Positions 33,936 through 42,288 of a stretch of DNA of 64,000 nt are shown one piece after another (position 1 is the stretch's first letter; each line of letters starts with the position of its first letter). The position numbers and the translations under genes were made by a program. The notes beneath the pieces are model-generated. The model saw nothing but the letters and a program-made list of their open reading frames with translations, searched no databases and was not told the DNA's origin. This DNA is from Mesorhizobium_L sp035547755 (GTDB lineage Bacteria > Pseudomonadota > Alphaproteobacteria > Rhizobiales > Rhizobiaceae), in NCBI GenBank assembly GCA_035547755.1, contig DASZUG010000019.1, forward strand, positions 1-64,000. The letters run 5' to 3'.

Positions 33936-34394
33936 ATGTCTATGGTCCATGGTGCAGGCAGATCGGGACAGGGTGTAGAAACTGAAATGGCGCGCGACTT
34001 CGCATCCTTCCTGGAGGATCTGCTGATCGAATCGGGAGATAAGGAAGAGAGAGCACGGATTGCGGCGCCTCCCTCCGTTCCCTTTGCCTTTCTGGATGAC
34101 ACGGCGAGGGATGGCGGATCAGACGCTGCCGACCCGGCAAATGCGGCCTACAGATTGTTGAAGGAAGAACTGCTTGCCGAGATTTCGGCGCCCGACACCA
34201 ATCCGGACGCCATCGCTCGTGAGCTCGGCCTCGACCGCGTCAGGGATCTCAAGTCGCTTCGCCGCTTACGCCGCAGCTTTGCCTTCCATAACCATCCGGA
34301 TCGCGTCAAACCGCAATGGCGGGACCAGGCAATGATCCGGATGCAGATCGCCAATCAGATGATTGACGAGACCAAGCGCCGGCTTGGCGGCTAA
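33936..34394 (+). CDS. DnaJ-like (degenerate J-domain) protein of unknown function
   Basis: Encodes 152 residues from the ATG at 33936; an internal ATG at 33987 (MARDFASFLEDLL) is an alternative and neither has a strong ribosome binding site. The C-terminal ~45 residues (LKSLRRLRRSFAFHNHPDRV ... MIRMQIANQMIDETKRRL) resemble a J-domain, with an HPD tripeptide at 120-122 between two helices. The J-domain appears moved to the C-terminus, with no zinc or substrate domain. It may stimulate an Hsp70 partner. Upstream residues are acidic and unassigned. Confidence 0.65.
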   Translation: MSMVHGAGRSGQGVETEMARDFASFLEDLLIESGDKEERARIAAPPSVPFAFLDDTARDGGSDAADPANAAYRLLKEELLAEISAPDTNPDAIARELGLDRVRDLKSLRRLRRSFAFHNHPDRVKPQWRDQAMIRMQIANQMIDETKRRLGG

Positions 34395-34525
34395 TGCCGC
34401 GCCCCTGATCGGTCGAGTTTCCCCTTCGGTCAAAAGAGGGACTCCGCTCTCTTGCGATTGTCACCCTGCTTTGACAAAAGAGCCGCACGAAACCCGGCGA
34501 TAGCTGCTTTCCTGTGGATGGTGAC

Positions 34526-35503
34526 ATGACCAAAGGCGTCATTTCGGGACTGGACCGCATTCTTACGCTCGAACTCGTTCGCGTGACCGAGCGCGCGGCA
34601 GTTGCGGCGGCCCGGTTGCGGGGGCGCGGCGACGAGAAGGCGGCGGATCAGGTTGCGGTCGATGCGATGCGTTCCGAACTGAACAGGCTGCCGATCAAGG
34701 GCACGGTCGTGATCGGAGAAGGCGAACGGGACGAGGCGCCGATGCTCTATATCGGCGAGGAAGTCGGCGCCGCCGACGGCCCCGAGGTCGATATTGCGCT
34801 CGATCCTCTGGAAGGCACGACGATCTGCGCCAAGAACCTTCCCAATGCGCTTGCCGTGATCGCGATCGCGGAGAAAGGCACTCTGCTTTACGCGCCTGAT
34901 GTCTATATGGAAAAGATCGCCGTCGGGCCGGGCTATCCCGAGGGCGTGGTGGACCTCGACCTGCCCGCGGCGGAAAATATCGCCAATCTCGCCAGGGCGA
35001 AGGGCGTTCCAATCCACGAGATCACGGCCTGCATTCTTGATCGGCCGCGTCATGCCGCGCTGATCGACGAGGTGCGGGCGACGGGCGCTGCGATCCGTCT
35101 GATCGGGGACGGCGATGTGGCCGGCGTGATCCATACGACCGAGCCGGACGAAACCGGCATCGACATCTATCTCGGCACGGGAGGCGCGCCCGAGGGCGTA
35201 CTTGCGGCGTCCGCGCTCCGCTGCACAGGCGGACAGATGCAGGGACGGCTTATCCTCGACAGTGGGGAAAAGGTCGCGCGAGCGGCCAGGATGGGTATTT
35301 CCGATCCCACGCACAAATATCGCGAACGGGAGATGGCGCGCGGCGACGTTCTCTTTGCCGCCACCGGGGTGACGGACGGGAATCTGCTCTCCGGCGTCAG
35401 GTTCGGGAAAATGGCGATCCAGACCCATACGATCGTCATGCGCTCTTCGTCGGGTACGGTGCGGGAGATCAAGGCCCGCCACCAGGATATGGACAAGTTC
35501 TGA
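34526..35503 (+). CDS. glpX: Class II fructose-1,6-bisphosphatase
   Basis: Encodes 325 residues from the ATG at 34526; a GTG four codons earlier is possible. GlpX features: LDRILTLELVRVTERAAVAAARLRGRGDEKAADQVAVDAMR, metal-binding GEGERDEAPMLYIGEEVG and DIALDPLEGTT, and ECxGG-like CTGGQMQGRL. Removes the 1-phosphate in gluconeogenesis. In many relatives it is preceded by a homoserine dehydrogenase gene; here it is instead next to recJ, which is the conserved downstream partner in Brucella-type genomes as I recall them. Confidence 0.95.
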   Translation: MTKGVISGLDRILTLELVRVTERAAVAAARLRGRGDEKAADQVAVDAMRSELNRLPIKGTVVIGEGERDEAPMLYIGEEVGAADGPEVDIALDPLEGTTICAKNLPNALAVIAIAEKGTLLYAPDVYMEKIAVGPGYPEGVVDLDLPAAENIANLARAKGVPIHEITACILDRPRHAALIDEVRATGAAIRLIGDGDVAGVIHTTEPDETGIDIYLGTGGAPEGVLAASALRCTGGQMQGRLILDSGEKVARAARMGISDPTHKYREREMARGDVLFAATGVTDGNLLSGVRFGKMAIQTHTIVMRSSSGTVREIKARHQDMDKF

Positions 35504-35612
35504 ACCTTTTTTTCAAGGAACGGTCTATCCACATTTTAGGGCGAGGCCTGAACGGCTTCGTTTTACCTTCATTCGTTCCTCCTTTATCGTCCGGTGGAGC
35601 AGGACGGAATCG

Positions 35613-37397
35613 ATGGGCGGCGAGAAGCGGTTTTTTCTGGACGTGAGGAGGTCGGCGACCGGCCTGGCCTGGGAGCACAGGCTCGATACGCGCCAGGAGA
35701 ACATCGCGCTTGCCGTTTCGCAGACCCACGGCATCCCCGAAATCGTCGCAAGAGTGCTTGCGGGGCGCGGCATCGGACTCGACGAAGCGCGCGCCTTTCT
35801 TGACCCGACAATCCGTTCGCTCCTGCCGGATCCCGCTTCGCTGACCGATATGGACAAGGCGGCGGCGCGCATCGCGACCGCGATCATCGCCAAGGAAAAG
35901 GTCGCCATCTTTGGAGATTACGACGTGGACGGCGCCGCGTCCTCCGCGCTTTTGAAACGGTTCCTTGCCCATTACGGGCTGGAAACCGAGATCTATATTC
36001 CCGACCGTATTTTCGAAGGCTATGGCCCCAATCCCGAAGCGATGCGTGAACTCAGGGCGAGGGGCGCTTCGCTGATCGTCACGGTTGATTGTGGCAGCAA
36101 CAGTGCCCCGTCGATCGATGCGGCTAACGCGGCTGGTGCGGAAGTCGTCGTTTTCGACCATCACCAAATCGGCGGCGCTATTCCGGCGGCGGTGGCGGTG
36201 GTCAATCCCAATCGCGAGGACGATCTTTCCGGACAGGGGCATCTCTGCGCGGCAGGCGTCACCTTTCTGGCGCTCGTACAGACGGTGAAGGAACTGCGGG
36301 CGAGGGGGGGCAGGAAAGACGCGCCCGATCTCCTCGGCTTCCTCGATCTCGTCGCGCTCGCAACCGTATGCGACGTGGTGCCGCTTTCGGGCGTCAACCG
36401 CGCCTTCGTGGTCAAAGGCCTTGTCGTGGCGCGGCATCTCGGCAATTCGGGCCTCGCGGCGCTGGCGCGGGCCGCCCGCATCGGCGAGCCGCTGAACAGC
36501 TTTCATTTTTCCTTCCTCATCGGCCCGCGCATCAATGCCGGCGGCCGCATCGGCGACGCGGCGCTCGGCGCAAGGCTGCTCGCCACGGATGACCCCGTGG
36601 AAGCGGAGAAGATCGCGGCCGTTCTCGAAGACCTCAACCGGGAGCGGCAGGCGATGGAAAGGTCCATGCTGGAGGAGGCGCGCGCCGAGGCGGATGCGGA
36701 AACCGCCGGCGACCTCGGTCCGGCAATACTGGTGACGGCGAGCGAAGGCTGGCATCCGGGCATCGTCGGGCTGATCGCGTCGCGCTTGAAGGATCACGCT
36801 AGACGCCCTGCCTTCGCCATTGCCTTCAACGGCGACGGCATGGGGGCGGGGTCAGGGCGTTCGATCGCGGGCTTCGATCTCGGCAGGATGGTGCGCGCGG
36901 CGGTCGAAGCCGGGCTTCTCGTAAAGGGGGGCGGCCACGCAATGGCTGCGGGCATAACCGTCGAGAGATCGAGGCTGGGGGAACTGCGCGCCTTCTTCGA
37001 GGAAATCGCCGCGCCAGACGTGTTTCGCCTGCGCGAGGAGGAAACGCTGAAGATCGACGGCGCGCTGACCGCTGAAGCGGCGAAGCTCGACCTGCTCGAT
37101 GTTCTGGAACGGGCCGGACCTTACGGGGCGGGGCACTCGGCTCCCACGCTCGTTCTGCCGCGCCACCGTCTCACCGACCTGCGGGTCGTGGGAAACGGTC
37201 ATATGCGGATCGGCCTTCAGTCTGAAATGGGAGGGCGTGTCCAGGCGATGGCGTTCCGGGCGGAAGGAACGGAACTTGCGCGATTCCTCGAGAAGAACAG
37301 GGGAAACTCTATCCATGTGGCCGGAAGCGTCTCCGGCAATTGGTGGAACGGGTCCCGCTCCGTGCAATTCCGCGTCACCGACGCCGCGGCGTCATAA
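35613..37397 (+). CDS. recJ: Single-stranded-DNA-specific exonuclease RecJ
   Basis: Encodes 594 residues; ATG at 35613 with GGAGCAGGACGG upstream. DHH family motifs: IFGDYDVDGAASSALL (motif I), VTVDCGS, VVFDHHQIGG (the DHH), and the DHHA1 domain GRSIAGFDLGRMVRAA with VKGGGHAMAAG. The C-terminal OB fold is present. Degrades ssDNA 5' to 3' in recombination and mismatch repair. Ends 5 bp before the convergent patatin gene. Confidence 0.96.
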   Translation: MGGEKRFFLDVRRSATGLAWEHRLDTRQENIALAVSQTHGIPEIVARVLAGRGIGLDEARAFLDPTIRSLLPDPASLTDMDKAAARIATAIIAKEKVAIFGDYDVDGAASSALLKRFLAHYGLETEIYIPDRIFEGYGPNPEAMRELRARGASLIVTVDCGSNSAPSIDAANAAGAEVVVFDHHQIGGAIPAAVAVVNPNREDDLSGQGHLCAAGVTFLALVQTVKELRARGGRKDAPDLLGFLDLVALATVCDVVPLSGVNRAFVVKGLVVARHLGNSGLAALARAARIGEPLNSFHFSFLIGPRINAGGRIGDAALGARLLATDDPVEAEKIAAVLEDLNRERQAMERSMLEEARAEADAETAGDLGPAILVTASEGWHPGIVGLIASRLKDHARRPAFAIAFNGDGMGAGSGRSIAGFDLGRMVRAAVEAGLLVKGGGHAMAAGITVERSRLGELRAFFEEIAAPDVFRLREEETLKIDGALTAEAAKLDLLDVLERAGPYGAGHSAPTLVLPRHRLTDLRVVGNGHMRIGLQSEMGGRVQAMAFRAEGTELARFLEKNRGNSIHVAGSVSGNWWNGSRSVQFRVTDAAAS

Positions 37398-37402
37398 GGC
37401 GA

Positions 37403-38395
37403 TCAGGCCAGAACGGTTTGCAAGCGCTGAAGCTGGGGAAGGTTGATCTTCGTTGCCTCATAGCCGAGGCGAATTGCTTCGTCCGCCCTGTGAAATTCCG
37501 TCAGGCCGATATGGCTGAGTTTCGGCTGCAACGAAAGGTCCGGCGGATCACCTGCCAGCCGGGCGCGGGAAATACGGTCCTGGATGATATTGAAGGCCTC
37601 GACCATCACACCCGTGATGCCGATGCGCGATTCGGGTATACGGCTATCGGCGGCGACTATCTCGTCCACCTCGCCGGCGGGTGGTAGCCCGAGCGAGGCG
37701 TCGGCCGGTCCGGCATCGTGCTTGATCACCGCTGCGCGGCCGAAATGGTCGTAATTCAGGTTGACCGCCACGACCAGGAGTTGCTCATAGGCTCGGCAGA
37801 CGGAGACAGGCACCGGATTGACCAGCGCCCCATCGACGAGCAGCCGGTTGTTGCACATGACGGGTTCGAATACGCCGGGCAGGGCATAGGACGCACGCAT
37901 GGCGGTTATCAGCGAACCGCTTGTCAGCAAGACCTCGTGTCCCGTACGGATTTCAGTGGCAACGCAGACAAAAGGCCTGCTGAGATCGCCAAAGGTGACG
38001 CCGGCAAGGTGCTGCTGCAGGCGGGCATTGAGACGCATGCCGCCGAAAAGCCCGCTGCCGCGAAACTGGAAGTCCAGGAGCCCGAAAAAGCGCCTGCGGG
38101 TGAGGCTGCGGGCGAATTCCTCCAACTCGTCCAGCTTGCCGGCAAGATAGCAGCCGCCGACCAGAGCGCCGATCGAGGTTCCGGCGATCATATTGATTTC
38201 GATGCCCGCCTCGTCGAGGGCGCGCAGGACGCCTATGTGGGCCCAGCCGCGCGCCGCACCGCCGCCGAGCGCCAGTGCGATGCCCGATTTCTTCGGCTCC
38301 GGCCTGGGTGAGGATATTTCAGGCGGATCGGCCTTCTGGCGTCCTTCCCCTTTTCCCCTGATAGACGCCCAGTCGAGCATCACAGCAGTCTCCAT
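37403..38395 (-). CDS. Patatin-like phospholipase (RssA type)
   Basis: Encodes 330 residues. Oxyanion loop GGGAARGWAHIGVL at 44-57, nucleophile S74 in GTSIG, and catalytic D188 in VDGALVNPVP make the Ser-Asp dyad. No signal peptide is visible; the first ~36 residues are polar and charged. Small bacterial patatins of this type are intracellular lipid acyl hydrolases with uncertain substrates. Upstream on the same strand lie hisI and folE, a conserved neighbourhood in Hyphomicrobiales. Confidence 0.9.
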   Translation of the reverse strand: METAVMLDWASIRGKGEGRQKADPPEISSPRPEPKKSGIALALGGGAARGWAHIGVLRALDEAGIEINMIAGTSIGALVGGCYLAGKLDELEEFARSLTRRRFFGLLDFQFRGSGLFGGMRLNARLQQHLAGVTFGDLSRPFVCVATEIRTGHEVLLTSGSLITAMRASYALPGVFEPVMCNNRLLVDGALVNPVPVSVCRAYEQLLVVAVNLNYDHFGRAAVIKHDAGPADASLGLPPAGEVDEIVAADSRIPESRIGITGVMVEAFNIIQDRISRARLAGDPPDLSLQPKLSHIGLTEFHRADEAIRLGYEATKINLPQLQRLQTVLA

Positions 38396-38467
38396 GTCCC
38401 GCGGCTCTTAGGATGAACCGCTCTCGTATCAAATTCATGAATGGGGAATTTGTTGCGCCCCCGCTCG

Positions 38468-38917
38468 TCATCCAGAGCGTCCATAGGTTGCTTTTGTGTC
38501 AAATTTCGGCACGCTGCCATCAACTTTAAGATGGGCTTTGCCGCCCTTGACTTCCACGGTCCTGTAGAAGCAGGAGCGTCGCCCTGTGTGGCAGGTGGCG
38601 TCATGGCCGGCCACCTCGACGCGGAGCCAGAGGGCGTCCTGGTCGCAATCCGTCCGGATTTCCACGACGCGCTGGAAATTGCCCGAAACCTCGCCCTTCT
38701 TCCAAAGCCTGCCGCGCGAGCGTGACCAGTAATGGGCGATGCCGGTTTCGAGCGTGAGGGAAAGTGCCGCGGCATTCATGTGCGCAACCATGAGGAGCAT
38801 GCCGTCGCGGGCATCGGTCACGACCGCAGTGAGGAGCCCGTTCTGGCCGAAGCGAGGGGTGAACAGACCTCCCTCCTCGAGTTCCTTTTTGTCGGGCGAA
38901 GGGGTTGGAAAATCCAT
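38468..38917 (-). CDS. hisI: Phosphoribosyl-AMP cyclohydrolase
   Basis: Encodes 149 residues. The family core is present: LLMVAHMNAAALSLTLETGIAHYWSRSRGRLWKKGE, the metal-binding DCDQDALWLRVE, and the cysteine pair AGHDATCHTGRRSCFYR. Opens the purine ring of PR-AMP, step three of histidine synthesis. It stands apart from other his genes, as is usual in Alphaproteobacteria. It is monofunctional (no HisE domain). The C-terminal ~20 residues extend beyond the core. Starts 37 bp after folE ends. Confidence 0.95.
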   Translation of the reverse strand: MDFPTPSPDKKELEEGGLFTPRFGQNGLLTAVVTDARDGMLLMVAHMNAAALSLTLETGIAHYWSRSRGRLWKKGEVSGNFQRVVEIRTDCDQDALWLRVEVAGHDATCHTGRRSCFYRTVEVKGGKAHLKVDGSVPKFDTKATYGRSG

Positions 38918-38954
38918 GAAAAACGGCTGATCGTTTTCGGCGAGAAATGGCGGA

Positions 38955-39602
38955 TCAGGATCCGCTTACGCCTCTCAACATCGTCATGAAGCGAACCTGC
39001 TCCTCGGGATTGTTCTTGAAGATACCCGAGAAGGTGGACGTCAAGGTCGTGGAGCCCTGTTTGCGGATGCCTCGCATCGCCATGCACATATGCTCGGCTT
39101 CAAGCACGACCGCGACGCCGCGCGGATGGAGCACATCCTGGATGCTATGGGCGATTTCGGCCGTCATGGCTTCCTGCGTCTGCAGCCGGCGGGCAAAAAT
39201 ATCAACGACGCGCGCGATCTTCGACAGGCCGACCACCCTGCCGTCAGGCAAGTAGCCGACATGCGCCTTGCCGATGATCGGCACCATATGGTGTTCGCAA
39301 TGCGAGTGGAAGGTGATGTCCTTCACCAGAACGAGGTCGTTGTAACCGGCCACCTCTTCGAAGGTCCTGCCGAGTTCCTCGGCAGGATCGTGGTCATAAC
39401 CCGAAAACATCTCGCGGTAGGCCTTGGCGACACGCATCGGCGTGTCCCGCAATCCCTCGCGTTCCGGATTATCGCCCGTCCAGCGTATCAACGTGCGGAC
39501 CGCTGCTTCCACTTCGGCTTGTGACGGGCGACCGGTCGGGTCGCACACACGCACCTTGGCGGCGTCAGACTTGGTATGGAAATTCTTGATTATGGCGTCC
39601 AT
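38955..39602 (-). CDS. folE: GTP cyclohydrolase I
   Basis: Encodes 215 residues. Zinc site in ITFHSHCEHHMVPIIGKAHVGYLP and catalytic KIARVVDIFARRLQTQEAMT, then VVLEAEHMCMAMRGI with the second zinc cysteine. Converts GTP to dihydroneopterin triphosphate, the first step of folate synthesis. Full length, first gene of folE-hisI(-patatin) on the minus strand; its promoter shares 39603-39833 with the divergent IscU-like gene. Confidence 0.97.
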   Translation of the reverse strand: MDAIIKNFHTKSDAAKVRVCDPTGRPSQAEVEAAVRTLIRWTGDNPEREGLRDTPMRVAKAYREMFSGYDHDPAEELGRTFEEVAGYNDLVLVKDITFHSHCEHHMVPIIGKAHVGYLPDGRVVGLSKIARVVDIFARRLQTQEAMTAEIAHSIQDVLHPRGVAVVLEAEHMCMAMRGIRKQGSTTLTSTFSGIFKNNPEEQVRFMTMLRGVSGS

Positions 39603-39833
39603 TAAGGCGTCTCCCGTAGTCCCTTTCGACGAAGGGACGAGTTGAACGGATCACAACCTTTTCTGGGCTTTGGTGACTTCCCGGAAGCGGCGTGCTGTGC
39701 ATCGAAAAACGCCATCGGTCAGGTACTTCCTTGCCGTCTTCGAGCATCAGGCACTATATAAGATGTCATGGGATGAATGGAAGAGAGCCTTTTTGAAACA
39801 GATTGTTGCGACAAGGCGGCTGGGTAGAATTCC

Positions 39834-40280
39834 ATGATTGACGACGTCTATAACGCAAAAATTCTCGAATTCGCCGGCAATATCCCGCGGATCGGCCGTC
39901 TCGATAATCCGGACGCTTCCGCGCGGGCGCATTCGAAGCTGTGCGGCTCGACAGTCACTGTCGATATCAAGATGGACGGGGACCGTATTACGGATTTCGC
40001 CCATGACGTGAAGGCCTGCGCGCTGGGGCAGGCTTCATCCTCGGTCATGGCGCGCAACGTCGTCGGCGCGACGGTGGACGAACTCCGCGCCGTGCGCGAG
40101 GCGATGCGCAAGATGCTGAAGGAGAACGGTCCGGCGCCGGAAGGGCGGTTCGCCGATTTGAAATATCTGGAGCCGGTGCGCGACTACAAGGCGCGCCATG
40201 CCTCGACCATGCTGACTTTCGACGCCGTCGTCGATGCAATCGACCAGATCGAGAGGAAGCGCGCCGGCGAGGCGGCCTGA
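39834..40280 (+). CDS. IscU/NifU-N-like iron-sulfur scaffold protein
   Basis: Encodes 148 residues of the NifU N-terminal fold. Two of the expected cluster ligands are visible, C37 in HSKLCGSTVTVDI and C62 in VKACALGQASSSVMA. The third conserved Cys of IscU-type scaffolds, expected near KARHASTMLTFDAV (residue ~122), is Ala. A standard scaffold role is therefore uncertain. The gene faces away from folE-hisI and in relatives is followed by yidD; here a toxin-antitoxin pair lies between. Confidence 0.85.
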   Translation: MIDDVYNAKILEFAGNIPRIGRLDNPDASARAHSKLCGSTVTVDIKMDGDRITDFAHDVKACALGQASSSVMARNVVGATVDELRAVREAMRKMLKENGPAPEGRFADLKYLEPVRDYKARHASTMLTFDAVVDAIDQIERKRAGEAA

Positions 40281-40292
40281 GAGGAGGCGGCG

Positions 40293-40586
40293 ATGCGGCC
40301 ATCGGAGGCGCTTGCAAAACACCGCGATGAGGTTTTGGAAATCATATCCCGCTATCCGGTGAGCAATCCGCGTATCTTTGGCTCGACCGCGCGGGGGGAA
40401 GATGTCGAGGGCAGCGATCTGGATGTCTTGGTCGACCCCCAATTCAACGTGACGACTTTCATCGATCTCGCCAATCTAGAGATCAAGCTTGAAGCGTTGC
40501 TCGGGATCGACATCGATGTCCGCACCCCGGGCGAGTTCGGCAAAAGAGCTTCCGCTCGGGTTGCCGCAGATATCCGGTCCCTCTGA
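40293..40586 (+). CDS. mntA: MntA-type nucleotidyltransferase antitoxin
   Basis: Encodes 97 residues from the ATG at 40293 with GAGGAGG upstream. Minimal nucleotidyltransferase: the GSTARGEDVEGSDLDVLVD motif at 30-48 gives the G-S and D42-x-D44 pair, and a third acidic residue D75 lies in IDIDVRT. In known pairs the enzyme adds AMP to a tyrosine of the HEPN toxin, which inactivates it. Its stop overlaps the toxin start by one base. Sequence is AT-richer than its neighbours. Confidence 0.9.
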   Translation: MRPSEALAKHRDEVLEIISRYPVSNPRIFGSTARGEDVEGSDLDVLVDPQFNVTTFIDLANLEIKLEALLGIDIDVRTPGEFGKRASARVAADIRSL

Positions 40587-40939
40587 TGGTGAAAAGCGGA
40601 AGGTCCGTTGACGATTTGCTTTGGCATATCGTTGAATGGGGTGAGCGCCTCGACCGGGTGATCGGTAACGTTTCGTGGGAAGCGTTTTCCACCAGCGAGT
40701 TGCATCGGCTCGCTGCTTCCAAATGTATCGATGCAATTGGAGAAGCGTCAGGCAATTTGCGCAGATTTCATCCTGATTTCGTGCAGAACCATCCGGAGCT
40801 TTCCTTCGAACAAGCATATCGGACTCGTAATCGCCTTTCGCATGGTTATGACTCCATCGAGTGGACGACGGCGAGGCGCTATGTTCCAGAATTGGTCGCT
40901 CGTGCCAGAGGCTTGCTTGCCGACCACAAGGAAATATAG
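40586..40939 (+). CDS. hepT: HepT-type HEPN ribonuclease toxin
   Basis: Encodes 117 residues, mostly helical. The active-site RX4HXY motif is intact: R81-NRLS-H86-G-Y88. In Shewanella HepT the tyrosine of this motif is poly-AMPylated by MntA. The RNase is expected to cleave tRNA or mRNA when free. Translationally coupled to mntA (TGATG). Its 3' end overlaps the start of yidD by about 59 bp in another frame. GC is below that of the flanking genes, consistent with transfer. Confidence 0.9.
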   Translation: MVKSGRSVDDLLWHIVEWGERLDRVIGNVSWEAFSTSELHRLAASKCIDAIGEASGNLRRFHPDFVQNHPELSFEQAYRTRNRLSHGYDSIEWTTARRYVPELVARARGLLADHKEI

Positions 40940-41258
40940 GAGCCGTAACTTCTCCGGCCCGTGGCCAAAAACGCCGGATCGTGTTTTCGGGACGGCGCTG
41001 ATCCGCCTTTATCAACTGACACTTTCGGGTTTTGTCGGCAATTCCTGCCGGCATCTGCCGACCTGTTCGGAATATGCCTATGAAGCTGTGGCGCGGCATG
41101 GGCTTTGGATCGGCGGCTGGTTGGCGCTTTTCCGCGTCGCCCGCTGCGGGCCGGGCGGAACGCATGGCCTCGATCCCGTGCCGACCGAATTTCCGCCGCG
41201 CTACCACTGGTATCTGCCCTGGCGCTATTGGTGGGCCGGAAGACACACGGAGGCGTGA
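40881..41258 (+). CDS. yidD: Membrane protein insertion efficiency factor YidD
   Basis: Encodes 125 residues if started at the ATG at 40881, inside hepT, with GAGG 4 bp upstream; in-frame GTG and TTG codons at 40902 and 40917 are alternatives. The YidD core is complete: ALIRLYQLTLSGFVGNSCRH, LPTCSEYAYEAVARHG, FRVARCGPGGTHGLDPVP. The segment that matches other rhizobial YidD (RNFSGPWPKTPDR) starts at about 40944, just after the hepT stop, and the ~20 residues before it are antisense-free hepT sequence read in another frame. This suggests the original start was lost to the toxin-antitoxin insertion. Confidence 0.88.
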   Translation: MFQNWSLVPEACLPTTRKYRSRNFSGPWPKTPDRVFGTALIRLYQLTLSGFVGNSCRHLPTCSEYAYEAVARHGLWIGGWLALFRVARCGPGGTHGLDPVPTEFPPRYHWYLPWRYWWAGRHTEA

Positions 41259-41264
41259 TCCGCG

Positions 41265-42107
41265 TCATGCTGTCCGCCGCGCCCGCAAGACGTGCGCGCC
41301 CGCATTGTTCTTCGTTCCCGGCGGCGCATCGAAATAACGGATTCCCAATTGGCTGCCGGACAGGTCCTCGATCTCATCGAAGCCTGTCTTTTCGAGATCG
41401 GCAGCGAGAGCATCCGGATCGAAGAAGCTGATCCAGGGCTCGCCCTTTTCGGCCAGTTTCCGGGCGCGCTCGAGAAGCATGGTGCGCGCCGGTTCTTCGC
41501 GGCTTTCGGGCGGTTCGCCATAATCGAAAACCACTTCCGAGCCTGGTACGGCGGCGATGAAGGAGAGGGTGGAAAAGATCGCTTCCCGCGTCAGGTAAGG
41601 CACGACGCCGAGCCAAATGAAAAAACCGGGTTCGTCCATATGGTAGCCATGGAGCGACAATTCTTCCGGAAGGCGTTGGCGCTCGAAATCGACCGGCACG
41701 AAGACAGTCGCCTCCGGCTCGGCGATGGCGGCCGCAACCAGCATCTGCCGCTTCCAGGCCTGGGTCGCGGGGTGGTCAACCTCGAAAATACGAAGGCCCG
41801 TGGTCCGATGAGGGTTGCGAAGAGACAGCGTATCGAGGCCAGCTCCGAGAACCACCACCTGCCGCACACCGCGCTTGACGGCCGCCGCAAGCGAATCCTC
41901 GGCGAAGCGGCTGCGCGCAACCACGAACAGCCTGAGCCGGTTCGTAAAGACATCTTCCGCCGCCAGATCGGCAGCGAGCGGTTCGCCTTCGCCGAGAAGA
42001 GGAATGGCATAGGGATCGACAAAAACAGAGGCGAAACTCGAAATCTGATGACGGGCGCGGAGACGGGCGACGCGCAAGGCCGTCATGCTTGGTTGCTTAT
42101 GATCCAT
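41265..42107 (-). CDS. Class I SAM-dependent methyltransferase (leucine carboxyl methyltransferase-like)
   Basis: Encodes 280 residues with the PPM1/LCMT-like bacterial fold: FVDPYAIPLL, TNRLRLFVVARSRFAEDSLAAAVKRGVRQVVVLGAGLDTLSLR (SAM loop VVLGAGLDT), FEVDHPATQAWKR and PVDFERQRLPEEL. Members methylate carboxyl or hydroxyl groups of polyketides and other small molecules, sometimes proteins. Substrate unknown. Convergent with yidD (6-bp gap) and divergent from thrS. Confidence 0.88.
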   Translation of the reverse strand: MDHKQPSMTALRVARLRARHQISSFASVFVDPYAIPLLGEGEPLAADLAAEDVFTNRLRLFVVARSRFAEDSLAAAVKRGVRQVVVLGAGLDTLSLRNPHRTTGLRIFEVDHPATQAWKRQMLVAAAIAEPEATVFVPVDFERQRLPEELSLHGYHMDEPGFFIWLGVVPYLTREAIFSTLSFIAAVPGSEVVFDYGEPPESREEPARTMLLERARKLAEKGEPWISFFDPDALAADLEKTGFDEIEDLSGSQLGIRYFDAPPGTKNNAGAHVLRARRTA

Positions 42108-42288
42108 TTTTCGCTCTCCTGGACTCCTGAATCAGAGTCCGCCGAATGAGATTAGCGGCACGCCTTTCAAATTTCACCTCGGCCTCTTTACCTGAGGCGG
42201 AAGACCGATCTAAAAGGCCGCATCCGCGAAAAGCAGACCAATCACGACCACCCGCGCTCGTTTGCGGGACTGGATAGGAGAACAGAGC

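Noticed and set aside
40731..40880. Longer N-terminus for YidD reading from 40731
   Set aside because: It would translate hepT in a wrong frame for 50 extra codons with no support from the family.
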